DNA of 64,000 bases, taken from contig OX388350.1 of assembly GCA_947579665.1 (NCBI GenBank), forward strand, positions 82,107,152 to 82,171,151. The letters are read 5' to 3'. This DNA is from Sympetrum striolatum (Eukaryota; Arthropoda; Insecta; Odonata; Libellulidae). Below the pieces are notes generated by a model. The model did not search any database. It saw only the letters and a program-made list of their open reading frames with translations, and was not told where the DNA came from. Positions within the stretch are counted from its first letter, which is position 1, and the number at the start of each line of letters is the position of its first letter. Shown here piece after piece: positions 36,093-50,010 of the stretch. The position numbers were made by a program, and so were the translations under genes.

Positions 36093-37858
36093 CCATATAT
36101 AATTAATCGATAATTTTTTGCGAAATTTAAACTCTTTGCCTCAATTTTGACTTACGTTTCGTCATTTTATCGAGATATGATAGAAAAAAGCAACGAAAAC
36201 GGATAATTTTAACGAAAATTCTATTTTTTTCCTCTATTGTTACTTACTTTCTTCATTTTATAAAGATATGATCGAAAAAAGTAACGATAACGGACTATTT
36301 AACTCAAATGTCAATTTTTCTCCCTTTTTGCCTTAATTTTCTTCATTTAATCGAGATATCAACGAAAAAACAACGAAAACGGATCATTTCACCGAAATTT
36401 GGAAATTTATCCTCAATTTTGCCCTTATTTTTATCATTTAATCGAGATATGATCCAAAAAGGCTACGAAAACCTATGTATTTAGTAAAATCTCAATTTTT
36501 CCCTTTATTTTGCATTAATGTTATCGAGATAAGATAGATAAATACAACGAAAACGGATATTTTTTGCGAAATTTCAATTCTTTTCCTCTAATTTTCGTCA
36601 TTTTCTTTCAGATAATATCGAAAAAACCAGCGAAAACGGAAAATTTTTAGCGAAATTTCAAATTTTTTCCTCTAGTTTGCCTTAATTTTCGTCATTTTAT
36701 CGAGATATGATCGAAGAAAGGAACGAAAACGGATAATTTCACCGAAATTTCAATTTTTTCCCTCAATCTTGCCTTCTTAGGAACATTTCAATTTTTTTCC
36801 TCTTTTTTAATTAAGTTTCGTCATTTTATCGATGTATGAAAGGAAATAAGCAACAAAAACAGATAATTTGAGCTAAATTTCATTTTTTTATATTTTGGCT
36901 TAATTTTCGCCTATTTATCATGGTATTATCAAAAAGAGCTACGAAAATGGATAATTTTAGTGAACTCTCAATTTATTTCCTCTATTGAGGATTAATTTTC
37001 GTCATTTTAGGCAACGAAAACGGATTATTTGAGCAAAATTTCAATTTTTTCCTCTATCCTGCCTAATTCTTAGTCATTTTATCAAAATATGATCGAAATA
37101 AGCCACGAAAACGGAATATTTCACCGAAATTACAATTTTTCCTCTATTTTGCCCTTATTTTCATCATTTTATCGAGATATGATCTAAAAAGTTCACGAAA
37201 ACGAATAATTTTAGTGAAATCTCAACTTTTCCCATTCTGCATTAATTTTATCGGGATAAGATCGATAAAAGCACCGAAAACGGATAGTTTTATCGAATTT
37301 TAAATTTCTTTCCTCTGTTTTGCCTTAAATTTCACCTTTTTATCGAGATATGATAGAAAAAAGCAACGAAGACGGAAATTTTTAGGAAAATTTCAACTCT
37401 TTTCCTCTAATTTTCGTCATTTTCTTTCAGATAATATCAAAAAAGCAGCGAGAACGGATAATTTTTAGCGAAATTTGAAATTTTTTCCTCGATTATGCCT
37501 TAATTTTCGTCATTTTATCGAGATATGATCGAAGAAAGGAAGGAAAACAGTTAATTTCACCGAAATTTCAATTTTTTCCCTCAACCTTGCCTTTTCAGAA
37601 AATTTCAATTTTTTTCCTCTATTGTACTTAATTTTCGTCATTTTATCGATGTATGAAAGGAAATAAGCAACAAAAACAGATAATTTGAGCAAAATTTCAA
37701 TTTTTTTATATTTTGGCTTAATTTTCGCCTATTTATGGTGTTATCATCAAAAAAAGCTACGAAAACGGATAATTTATTGAAATCTCAATTTATTTCCTCT
37801 ATTTAGGATTAATATTCGTCATTTTATGCAATGAAAACGGATTATTTGAGCAAAATTT
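36093..37858. repeat. ~92-bp satellite array A4
   Basis: Same monomers. The last monomer is cut at CAAAATTTCT by the start of the duplicated piggyBac tail. Confidence 0.92.
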
Positions 37859-38406
37859 CTATCCTAATTACTTTTTTGAACTCATGTGATAATACTGGGA
37901 CCTGAAAACCAACCAAAGAATATGTAGGTTTGGACTTTTTTAAGTACTTGCGTTGTAATATGTAAACGTCGATATTCATATGTAACTTTGTGTAAAATCG
38001 GTGCATAAACAATCTTGATGTTCTGCACAGGTAGTTATACATGTTGTTACGCATGTGCGAGTTATTTAGTATGTTTATTTTTTTAGTGTAAGACACTTTA
38101 CATTTGATGAAAACCCAATGGATGGGTTCATGGATATGCTTAACAACATTTTTAAAGCAACAAATAAATAAATACAGATTTTAAGCATGTCTTTTCCAAT
38201 TATTTGTAATGACCATAAACCATAATAAGTTAGTTGCATATAGCTACGATTACCGCCCAACGGTGCCATACGGCACCCGACTCCCCCGCGCTTAATATCG
38301 TGTGTACAGGAATTTTACTGATCAAGACACTATTCTTACGCCATAAACCATGTTTTCTAGTAAAATCTTCGATTTCCGAGAAAAAAAAACCTTGCGCATT
38401 GAAGGG
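37859..38406 (+). mobile_element. piggyBac 3' tail, second copy
   Basis: Matches 34,515-35,087 and ends in GAAGGG before TTAA (38407-38410) with the same satellite flank. Because flanks are shared, this copy arose by duplication of the satellite segment and not by transposition. Confidence 0.88.
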
Positions 38407-38410
38407 TTAA

Positions 38411-39995
38411 TGTTCGCATTCTTATCAAGATATGATCGAAAAAAGAAACGAAAACGGATAATTTTATAAAAATTTCTATATTTTCCTCTATTTTGCTTTA
38501 ATATTCGTCTTTTTTTGGCGATCTTATTGTAAAATCAACGAAAACGGATAATTTAACGAAATTTCAATTTTTTTCCTCTATTTTTACTCCATTTCTTTAT
38601 TTTATCAAGATACGTTTGAAAAAGGCAACGAAAACGGATAATTTCAGCAAAATTTCAATTTTTTTTCTCTATTTAGCCCTTATTTTCATCATTTTATCGA
38701 GATATGATCTAAAAAGTCAACGAAAACAGATAATTTTAGTGAAATCTCAACTTTTTTCCTCTATTCTGCAATAATTTTATCGAGATAAGATCGGGAAAAG
38801 GAAACGAAAACGGATAGATTTATCGAAATTTATATTTTTTTCCTCTATTTTCCCTTAAATTTCGTCATTTTATCGAGATATGATAGAAAAAAGAAACGAC
38901 AACGGATAATTTTACGAAATTTCAATTTTTGAATCTATTTTGCGTTATGTTCGCATTATTTTCGAGATATGATGGAGAAAAGGTACGAAAACGGATTATT
39001 TCAATGAAATTTCAATTTATTTTTTCTAATTTACCTAAATTTTCGTCATTTTATCGACATATGATCGAAAAAAGCAACGAAAACGGATAATTTTATAGAA
39101 ATTTTTATTTTTTCCTCTATTTTGCCGATAAAAGCAAAAAAACGGATAGTTTTAGTGAAATTTCAATTTTTTTCCTCAATTTTGACTTGTTTTTCGTTTT
39201 TTTCTCGAGAATTGATCGAAAAAAGCATAGAAAACGGATATTTTAGAAAAATTTCTATTTTTTTCCTATATTTTACTTAATTTTCGTCATTTTATCGATG
39301 TATGAAAGGAAATAAGCATCAAAAACAGATAATTTGAGCAAAATTTCAATTTTTTATATTTTGGCTTAATTTTTGCCTATTTACCGTGTTATCATAAAAA
39401 AACTACGAAAACGGATAATTTTAGTGTAAATCTCATTTTTTTTGCTCTATTTAGGATTAATTTTCGTCATTTTATTCAACGAAAACGGATTATTTGAGCA
39501 AAATGTCAATTTTTTTTCTCTATTTTGCCTTAATTTTAGTCATTTTATCGAGATATGATCGAAATAAGCAACGAAAACGGATAATTTCACCGAAATTTCA
39601 ATTTTTTCGTCTATTTTGCCCTTATTTTCATCATTTTATCGAGATATGATCTAAAAAGGCAACGAAAACGGATAATTTTAGTGAAATCTCAACTTTTTCC
39701 CTTAAATCAGCATTAATTTCATCGAGATAACATCGATAAAAGCACCGAAAACGGATAGTTTTGTCAAAATTTCAATTTTTTTCCTCTATGTGCCTTAAAG
39801 TTCATCATTTTATCGAGATATGATAGAAAAAAGCAACGAAAACGGATAGTTTTATAGAAATATTTATTTTTCTCTATTTTGCTGTAATATTCGTCTTTTT
39901 TATGGTGATATGATAGAATAATCAACGAAAACGGATAACTTAACGAAATTTCAATTTTTTATAAATTTTGCCCTTACTTTCGTCTTTTTATCGAG
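38411..39995. repeat. ~92-bp satellite array A5
   Basis: Continues the monomer family; the first 150 bp duplicate 35,092-35,250. Confidence 0.92.
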
Positions 39996-40705
39996 ATGAC
40001 CTAAGTAGATGACTCGAGGTCGACGACCCGATTTCGATGACCCGAGGTCAATGACACGAGGTCAATGACCCGAGGTCGATGACTAGAGGTCAATGATCTG
40101 AGGTTGATGACCGGAGGTCAATGACCTGAGGTCAATGACCCAAGGTCAATGTCAATAGACACCGGAAGGTAGACTCCAGGAGGTCGACTAAGGGAGGTCA
40201 AATCCGGGAGGTCGGATCCGGGAGGTCGACTTCGGGAGGTCGACTCCGGGAGGTCGACTCCGGGAGGTGGACTCCGTGAGGTCGACTCCGGGAGGTCGAC
40301 TCCGTGAGGTCAACTCCGGGAGGTCGATTCCGGAGGTCAACTCCGGGAGGTCAACACCAGGAGGTCGACCCCGTGGTGTCGACTCCAGGAGGTAAACTCC
40401 GGGAGGTCGACTAAGGGGTGTCGACTCCGGGAGGTCGACTCCGGGATGACAAACGGTATATATGTCAATGTCAATCACCATATGTCGATGACCAGAGGTC
40501 AATAACCCGAGGTCAATGACCCGAGGTCAATAACCATAGGTCGATGACCCTATGTCGATAACCGGGGACAGATGAACCAAGGTCGATGACCCAAGGTCAA
40601 TGACCCCAGTTTGATGTCCCGAGGTTGATGACCCGAAGTCGATGTCCCTTATCGTCTATAAGTGGTCAATTCCTGCAATCGACTTATGGAGGCTGACTCC
40701 ATATA
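39996..40705. repeat. 14-bp minisatellite block 4
   Basis: Entry, GATGACC units, GGTCGACTCC units (about 40,150-40,445), GGTATATATG junction at about 40,455, GATGACC units, exit to satellite. Confidence 0.92.
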
Positions 40706-42406
40706 TAATTAATCGATAATTATTAGAGAAATTTAAAATCTTTGCCTCTATTTTGACTTACGTTTCGTCATTTTATCGAAATATGATAGAAAAAAGCAAC
40801 GAAAACGGATAATTTTAACGAAAATTCTATTTTTTCCTCTATTTTTACTTATGTTCTTCATTTTATAAAGATATGATCGAAAAAAGCAACGAAAACGGAC
40901 TATTTAACTCAAATTTCAATTTTTTTCCCTTTTTTGCCATAATTTTCTTCATTTAATCGAGATATCAACGAAAAAAACAACGAAAACGGATCATTTCACC
41001 GAAACTTCGAACTTTTTCTTCAATTTTGCCCTTATTTTTATCATTTAATCGAGATATGATCCAAAAAGGCTACGAAAACGTATATATTTAGTAAAATCTC
41101 AATTTTTCCCATTATTTTGCATTTATTTTATCGAGATAAGATCGATAATAGCAACGAAAACGGATATTTTTGCGAAATTTCAATTCTTTTCCTCTAATTT
41201 TCGTCATTTTCTTTCAGATAATATCGAAAGAACTAGCGAAAACGTATAATTTTTAGCGAAATTTAAAATTTTTTCCTATAGTTTTCCTTAATTTTCGTCA
41301 TTTTATCGATATATGATCGAAGAAAGGAACGAAAACGGATAATTTCACCGAAATTTCAATTTTTTCCCTCAATCTTGCCTTCTTAGGAAAATTTCAATTT
41401 TTTTCCTCTTTTTTACTTAAGTTTCGTCATTTTATCGATGTATGAAAGGAAATAAGCAACAAAACAGATAAGTTGAGCTAAATTTCATTTTTTTATATTT
41501 TGGCTTAATTTTCGCCTATTTATCATGGTATCATCAAAAAAAGTTACGAAAATGGATAATTTTAGTGAACTCTCAATTTATTTCCTCTATTGAGGATTAA
41601 TTTTCGTCATTTTATCGATGTATGAAAGGAAATAAGCAACAAAAACAGATAATTTGAGCAAAATTTCAATTTTTTTATATTTTGGCTTAATTTTCGCCTA
41701 TTTATCTAGTTATCATCAAAAAAAGCTACGAAAACGGATAATTTATTGAAATCTCAATTCATTTCCTCTATTTAGGATTAATATTCGTTATTTTATTCAA
41801 TGAAAACGGATTATTTGAGCAAAATTTCAATTTATTTCCTCTATTTTGCCTTAATTTTAGTCAATTTATCGAGATATGATCGAAATAAGAAACGAAAAGG
41901 GATAATTTCACCGAAATTACAATTTTTTCCTCTATTTTGCCCTTATTTTCATCATTTTATCGAGATATGATCTAAAAAGTCCTGGAAAACGAATAATTTT
42001 AGTGAAATCTCAACTGTTTTACTCTATTCTGCATTAATTTTATCGAGATAAGATCAATAAACGCACCGAAAACGGATAGTTTTAACGAAATTTCAATTTT
42101 TTTCCTCTATTTGCCTTAAATTTCATCATTTTATCGAGATATGATTGTAAAAAGCAACGAAAAAGGATAATTTTACGAAATTTAAATTTTTAAATCTATT
42201 TTGCCTTAATGTTTGCATTCTTATCGAGATATGATAGAAAAAAGCAACGAAAACGGATAATTTTATAGAAATTTCTATATTTTCCTCTATTTTGCTTTAA
42301 TATTCGCCTTTTTTTTCTCGATATGATGGAAAAATCAGCTAAAACGGATAATTTAACGAAATTTCAATTTTTTTTAATTTTGCCCTTTTTTTCGTCATTT
42401 TATCGA
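40706..42406. repeat. ~92-bp satellite array A6
   Basis: Same monomer family, with the GATGTATGAAAGG, GGCTTAATTTTCGCC and GGATTAATTTTCGTC subtypes in the same order as in other arrays. Confidence 0.92.
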
Positions 42407-43092
42407 GATGACATAGGAAGATGACTCGAGGTCGACGACCCGATCTCGATGACCCGAGATCAATGACACGAGGTCAATGACCCGAGGTCTATGACTTGAG
42501 TTCAATGACCTGAGGTTGATGGCCGGAGGTCAATGACCTGAGGTCAAAGACCCAAGTTAAATGACCCGAGAACGAAACGTTGGGGTCGATTCCGGGAGGT
42601 TTATTACGGGAGGTCAATTCAGGGTGGACCATAAAGAGAAGTCTTCTACGGTAGGTCAACTCTGGGAGGTGGACTCCTGGAGGTTGACTCCGGGAGGTTG
42701 ATTCCGGGAGGTTGATTCCGGGAGGTATACTTCTTGGGGTAGACTCCGGGAGGTCAAATCCGGGAGGTAGACTCCGGGAGGTCCAGTCCAGGAGGTCCAC
42801 TCCGGGAGGTCCACTCCGGGAGGTTGACTCCTGGAGGTCGACATCGGGAGGTCGACTCCAGGATGACACACGGTATATATGTCAATGTCAATGACCCTTA
42901 GTCGATGACCAGAGGTCAATGAACCTAGGTCGATGACCCAAGGTCAATCACCCGAGATCAATGACCCGCGGTCAATGACACTAGGTCGATGACCCTATGT
43001 TGATAACCGGAGACAGATGAACCGAGGTCGATGACCCGAGATCGTCTCTATGAGTTAAATTCCTGCAATCGACTTATGGACGCCGACTCCAT
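42407..43092. repeat. 14-bp minisatellite block 5
   Basis: Same organisation. The GGGAGGT units here vary more (GGTTGATTCC, GGTCCACTCC). Junction GGTATATATG lies at about 42,871. Confidence 0.92.
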
Positions 43093-46000
43093 ATATAATT
43101 AATCGATAATTTGTAGCGAAATTTAAACTCTTTGGCTCTATTTTGACTTACTTTTCGTCATTTTATCGAGATATGATAGAAAAAAGCAACGAAAACGGAT
43201 GATTTCACCGAAATTTCGAAATTTTTCCTCAATTTTGCCCTTATTTTTATCATTTAATCGAGATATGATCCAAAAAGGCTACGAAAACGTATATATTTAG
43301 TGAAATCTCAATTTTTCCCTTTATATTGCATTAATGTTATCGAGATAAGATCGATAAAAGCAACGAAAACGGATATTTTTTTACCGAACTTTCAACTTTT
43401 TTCCTCGATTCTGCCTTAAATTTCATCAATTTATCGAGATATATTATCGAAGAAAGAAAGGAAAACGGTTAATTTCACCGAAATTTCAATTTCTTCACTC
43501 AACCTTGCCTTCTTAAATAATTTCAATATTTTCCTCTATTGTACTTAATTTTCGTCATTTTATCGATGTATGAAAGGAAATAAGCAACAAAAACAGATAA
43601 TTTGAGCAAAATTTCGATTTTTTTTATATTTTGGCTTAATTTTCGCCTATTTATCATCAAAAAAAGCTACGAAAACGGATAATTTTAGTGAACGCTCAAT
43701 TTATTTCCTCTATTGAGGATTAATTTTCGTCATTTTATGCAACGAAAACGGATTATTTGAGCTAAATTTCAATTTGTTTCCTCTATTTTGCCCTTATTTT
43801 CATCGTTTTATCGAGATAAGACCTAAAAAGTACACGAAAACGGATAATATTAGTGAAATCTCAATTTTTTTCCTCTATTCTGCATTTTTTTTACTGAGAT
43901 AAGATCGATAAACGCACCGAAAACGGATAGTTTTATCGAAATTTCAATTTTTTATCTCTATTGGCCTTAAATTTCATCATTTTATTTAGATATGATAGAA
44001 AAAAGCAACGAAAACGGATAATTTTACGGAAAATTATTTCTTTCCTTTATTTATACTTACTCTCCTCATTTTATAAAGATATGATCGAAAAAAGGCCACG
44101 AAAACGGTATATTTAACTCAAATTTTAATTTTTTTTCCCTTTTTTGCCTTCATTTTCTTCATTTTATCAAGATATGAACGAAAAAAGCAACGAAAACGGA
44201 TATTTTTTGCGAAATTTCAAATTTTTACCTATATTTAGCCTTAAAGGTCGTCATATTTTCGAGATATGCTCAAAAAAAAGAACGAAAACGGATTATTTTA
44301 CCAATATTTTCAATTCTTTTCCTCGATTTTACCATAATTCTCCTCAATTAATCGAGATATGATCGAAGAAAGGAATGAAAACGAATACTCTCTCCGAAAT
44401 TTCAATTTTTTTCCTAACTTTTACCTTAATTTTCATAATCTTATCGAGATATGATCGAAAAAAGCAACAAAACGGATAATTTCATCGAAATTTCAATTTT
44501 TTCCTCTATTTTGCCTTTTTTTTCGTCATTTTATCGAGAATTGATCGAAAAAAGCAACGAAAACGTATAAGTTAAGGCGAATTTTCAATTCTTTTCCTGT
44601 AATTTTCGTCATTTTTTCCAGACAATATAGAAAAAAGCAGCGAAAACGGATAATTATTAGCGAAATTTCAAATTTTTTCCTCTATTTTGCCTTAATTTTC
44701 GTCATTTTATCGAGATATGATCGAAAAAAGGAACGAAAACGGATAATTTCACCGAAATTTCAATTTTTTTCCTCTATTTTACTAAATATTTGTTATTTTA
44801 TCGATGTAGGAAACGAAACAAGCAACAAAAACAGATAATTTGAGCAAAATTTCAATTTTTTTATATTTTGGCTTAATTTTTGCCAAATTTATCGTGGTAT
44901 CATCAATAAAAGGTACGATATTGGATAATTTTAGTGAAATCTCAATTTATTTCCTCTATTTAGGATTAATTTTCGTCATTTTGTGCAACGAAAACGGATT
45001 ATTTGAGCAAAATTTCAATTTGTTTCCTCTATTATGCCTTAATTTTAGTCACTTTATCGAGATATGATCGGAATAAGCATCGAAAACGGATAATTTCACC
45101 GAAATTTCAATATTTTCCTCTATTTTGCCCTTATTTTCATCATTTTATCGAGATATGATCGAGAAATGCAACGAAAATGGATAGTTTTATCGAAATTTCC
45201 ATTTTTTTCCTCTATTTTGCCTTAAATTTCGTCATTTTAACGAGATATGATAGAAAAAAGCAACGAAAACAGATAATTTTACGGAAAATATTTTTTTTTC
45301 CTTTATTTATACTTACTTTCCTCATTTTATAAAGATACGATCGAAAAAAGCAACAAAACGGATAATTTCATCGAAATTTCAATTTTTTCCTCTATTTTGC
45401 CTTTATTTTCGTCATTTTATCGAGAATTGATCGAAAAAAGCCAGGAAAACGTATAAGTTAAGGCGAATTTTCAATTCTTTTCCTGTAATTTTCGTCATTT
45501 TTTCCAGACAATATAGAAAAAAGCAGCGAAAACGGATAATTATTAGCGAAATTTCAAATTTTTTCCTCTATTTTGCCTTAATTTTCGTCATTTTATCGAG
45601 ATATGATCGAAAAAAGGAACGAAAACGGATAATTTCACCGAAATTTCAATTTTTTTCCTCAATCCTGCCTTTTTAGGAAAAATTTCAATTTTTTTCCTCT
45701 ATTTTGCCTTAATTATGTCGTTTTATCGGGATATGATCGATAAATCACCGAAATTGGATAGTTTTATCGAAATTTCAATTTCTTTCCTCTATTTTGCCTT
45801 AAATTTCATCATTTCATCGAGATATGATAAAAAAAGCAACGAAGACGGATATTTTTTGCGAAATTTCAATTATTTTCCTCTAATTTTCGTCATTTTCTTT
45901 CAGATAATATCAAAAAAAGCATCGAGAACGGATATGTTTTAGCGAAATTTCAAATTTTTTCCTCTATTTTCCCTTAATTTTCGTCATTTTATCGAGATAT

Positions 46001-46560
46001 GATCGAAGAAAGGAAGGAAAACGGATAATTTCACCGAAATTTCAATTTTTCCCTCAACCTTGCCTTCTTAGAAAATTTCAATTTTTTCCTCTATTTTACT
46101 TAATTTTCGTCATTTTATCGACGTATGAAAGGAAATAAGCAACAAAAACAGATAATTTGAGCTAAATTTCAATTTTTTTATATTTTGGCTTAATTTTCGC
46201 TTATTTATCGCGTTATCATCAAAAAAAGCTTAGAAAACGGATAATTTTAGTGAAATCTCAATTTATTTCCTCTATTCTGCATTTTTTTATTGAGATAAGA
46301 TCGATAAACGCACCGAAAACGGATAGTTTTATCGAAATTTCAATTTTTTTCCTCTATTTGCCTTAAATTTCATCATTTTATTTAGATATGATAGAAAAAA
46401 GCAACGAAAACGGATAATTTTACGAAATTTAAATTTTTTCCACTATTTTGCTTTAATATTCGTCTTTTTTTGTGATGTGATTGAAAAATCAACGAAAACG
46501 GATAATTTAACGAAATTTCAATTTCATTTTAATTTTGCCCTTATTTTCGTCATTTTATCG
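43093..46560. repeat. ~92-bp satellite array A7
   Basis: Contains a segment (about 44,010-45,290) that recurs in rearranged order at about 47,100-48,400, showing local unequal exchange. Confidence 0.92.
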
Positions 46561-47025
46561 AGATGACCTAGGTAGATGACTCGAGGTTGACGACACAATT
46601 TCGATAACCAAAGGTCAATGGCACGAGGTCAATGACCCGAGGTCGATGACTTGAGGTCAATGACCTGAGGTTGATTACCGGAGGTCAATGACCCGAGGTC
46701 AATGACCCGAGATCGACACGTTGGGGTCGATTCCGGGAGGTCGATTACGGGAGGTCAATTCAAGGAGAACCATAAAGAGAAGTCGACAACGGTAGGTCAA
46801 CTCAGGGAGGTCGACACCGGGAGGCAGTCTCCGGTAGGTTGACTCCGGGAGGTCTACTCGTGGAGGTTGACTCCGGGAGGCTGATTCCGGGAGGTATACC
46901 TGTCGGGGTAGACTCCGGGAGGTCGGCTCCGGGAGGTCGACTCCGGGATGACAAACGGTATATATGTCAATGTCAATGACCCTACGTCGATGACTCGAGG
47001 TCAATGATCCTAGGTCGATATGATC
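46561..47025. repeat. 14-bp minisatellite block 6
   Basis: Shorter version of the same block. The junction GGTATATATG lies at about 46,957, and the block stops soon after without the usual exit sequence. Confidence 0.92.
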
Positions 47026-49760
47026 GATATCGAGATATGATCGAGAAAAGCAACGAAAATGGATAGTTTTATCGAAATTTCAATTTTTTTCCTCTATTTT
47101 GCCTTAATTTTCGTCATTTTATCGAGATATGATCGAAAAAAGGAACGAAAACGGATAATTTCACCGAAATTTCAATTTTTTTCCTCTATTTTACTAAATT
47201 TTTGTTATTTTATCGATGTATGAAAGGAAACAAGCAACAAAAACAGATAATTTGAGCAAAATTTCAATTTTTTTATATTTTGGCTTAATTTTTGCCAAAT
47301 TTATCGTGGTATCATCAAAAAAAGGTACGAAATTGGATAATTTTAGTGAAATCTCAGTTTATTTCCTCTATTTAGGATTAATTTTCGTCATTTTGTGCAA
47401 CGAAAACGGATTATTTGAGCAAAATTTCAATTTTTTTCCTCTATTATGCCTTAATTTTAGTCACTTTATCGAGATATGATCGAAATAAGCAACGAAAACG
47501 GATAATTTCAACGAAATTTTAATATTTTCCTCTATTTTGCCCTTATTTTCATCATTTTATCGAGATATGATCGAGAAATGCAACGAAAATGGATAGTTTT
47601 ATCGAAATTTCAATTTTTTTCCTCTATTTTGCCTTAAATTTCGTCATCTTAACGAGATATGATACAAAAAAGTAACGAAAACGGATAATTTTACGGAAAA
47701 TTATTTTTTTTCCTTTATTTATACTTACTTTCCTCATTTTATAAAGATATGATCGAAAAAAGCCACGAAAACGGTCTATTTAACTCAAATTTTAATTTTT
47801 TTCCCTTTTTTGCCTTCATTTTCTTCATTTTATCAAGATATGAACGAAAAAAGCAACGAAAACGGATATTTTTTGCGAAATTTCAAATTTTTACCTATAT
47901 TTAGCCTTAAAGGTCGTCATATTATCGAAATATGCTCAAAAAATGGAACGAAAACGGATTATTTTACCAATATTTTCAATTCTTTTCCTCTATTTTACCA
48001 TAATTCTCCTCATTTAATCGAGATATGATCGAAGAAAGGAATGAAAACGGAAACTTTCTCCAAAATTTCAATTTTTTTCCTAACTTTTACCTTAATTTTC
48101 ATAATTTTATCGAGATATGATCGAAAAAAGCAACAAAACGGATAATTTCATCGAAATTTCAATTTTTCCTCTATTTTGCCTTTATTTTCGTCATTTTATC
48201 GAGAATTGATCGAAAAAAGCAACGAAAACGTATAAGTTAAGGCGAATTTTCAATTCTTTTCCTGTAATTTTCGTCATTTTTTCCAGACAATATAGAAAAA
48301 AGCAGCGAAAACGGATAATTATCAGCGAAATTTCAAATTTTTTCCTCTATTTTGCCTTAATTTTCGTCATTTTATCGAGATATGATCGAAAAAAGGAACG
48401 AAAACGGATAATTTCACCGATATTTCAATTTTTTCCCTCAATCCTGCCTTCTTAGGAAAAATTTCAATTTTTTTCCTCTATTTTACTCAAGTTTCGTCAT
48501 TTTATCGATGTATGAAAGGAAATAAGCTACAAAAACCGATAATTTCAGCAAAATTTCATTTTCTTATATTTTGGCTTAATTTTCGCCTATTTATCATGTT
48601 ATCATAAAAAAAAGCTACGAAAATGGATAATTTTAGTGAACTCTCAATTTATATCCTCTATTGAGGATTAATTTTCGTCATTTTAGGCAACGAAAACGGA
48701 TTATTTGAGCAAAATTTCAATTTTTTTCCTCTATTTTGCCTTAATTATGTCAATTTATCGAGATATGATCGAAATAAGCAACGAAAACGGATAATTTCAC
48801 CGAAATTACAATTTTTTCCTCTATTTTGCCCTTATTTTCATCATTTTATCGAGATATGATCTAAAGAGTGCATGAAAACGGATATTTTATTTATTTTATG
48901 ATAATTCTTTTCCTCGAATTTTCGTCATTTCCTTTCAGATAATATCAAAAAAAGCGGCGAGAACGGATAATTTTTAGCGAAATTTCAAATTTTTTCCTCC
49001 ATTTTGCCTTAATTTTCGTCATTTTTTCTAGATATGATCGAAGAAAGGTAGGAAAACGGATAATTTCACCAAAATATCAATTTTTTCCCTCAACTTTGCC
49101 TTCTTAGAAAATTTCAATTTTTTCCTCTATTTTACTTAATTTTCGTCATTTTATCGATGTATGAAAGGATATAAGCAACAAAAACAGATAATTTGAGCAA
49201 AATTTCAATTTTTTTAAATTTTGGCTTAATTTTCGCCTATTTTTCGTGTTATCATCATAAAAAGCAACGAAAACGGATAATTTTAGTGAACTCTATATTT
49301 ATTTCCTCTATTTAGGATTAATTTTCGTCATTTTATGCAACGAAAACGGATTATTTGAGCAAAATTTCAATTTTTTCCTCTATTTTTCCCTTATATTCAT
49401 CATTTTATCGAGATATAACCTAAAAATACACGAAAACGTATAATTTTAGTGAAATCACAATTTTTTTCCTCTATTCTGCATGAATTTTATCGAGATAAGA
49501 TCGATAAACGCACCGAAAACGGATAGTTTTAGCGAAATTTCAATTTTTTTCCTCTATTTGCCTTAAATTTCATCATTTTATCGAGATATGATAGTAAAAA
49601 GCAACGAAAACGGATACTTTAAGAAATTTAAATTTTTTCCTCTATTTTGCTTCAATATTCGTCTTTTTTGGCGATATGATTGAAAAATCAACGAAAATGG
49701 ATAATTTAACGAATTACAATTTCTTTTTAATTTTGCCCTTATTTTCTTCATTTTATCGAG
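47026..49760. repeat. ~92-bp satellite array A8
   Basis: Begins with an abrupt GATATGATCGATATCGAG switch and continues with ordinary monomers. Confidence 0.92.
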
Positions 49761-50010
49761 ATGACCTAGGTAGATGACTCGATGTTGACGACACAATTTC
49801 GATGACCCAATATCAATGGCACGAGGTCAATGACCCGAGGTCGATGACTTGAGGTCAATAACCTGAGGTTGATGACCGGAGGTCAATGACCCGAGGTGAA
49901 TGTCCCGAGGTGAAGGACCCAAGGTCAATGACCCTAGAACGACACGTTAGGCTCGATTCCGGGAGGTCGACTACGGGAGGTCAATTCAGGGAGGACCATT
50001 AAGAAATTAC
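49761..50010. repeat. 14-bp minisatellite block 7, left half only
   Basis: Has the entry and GATGACC units but breaks off after GGGAGGTCAATTCAGGGAGG; the junction and right half are missing. Confidence 0.9.
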
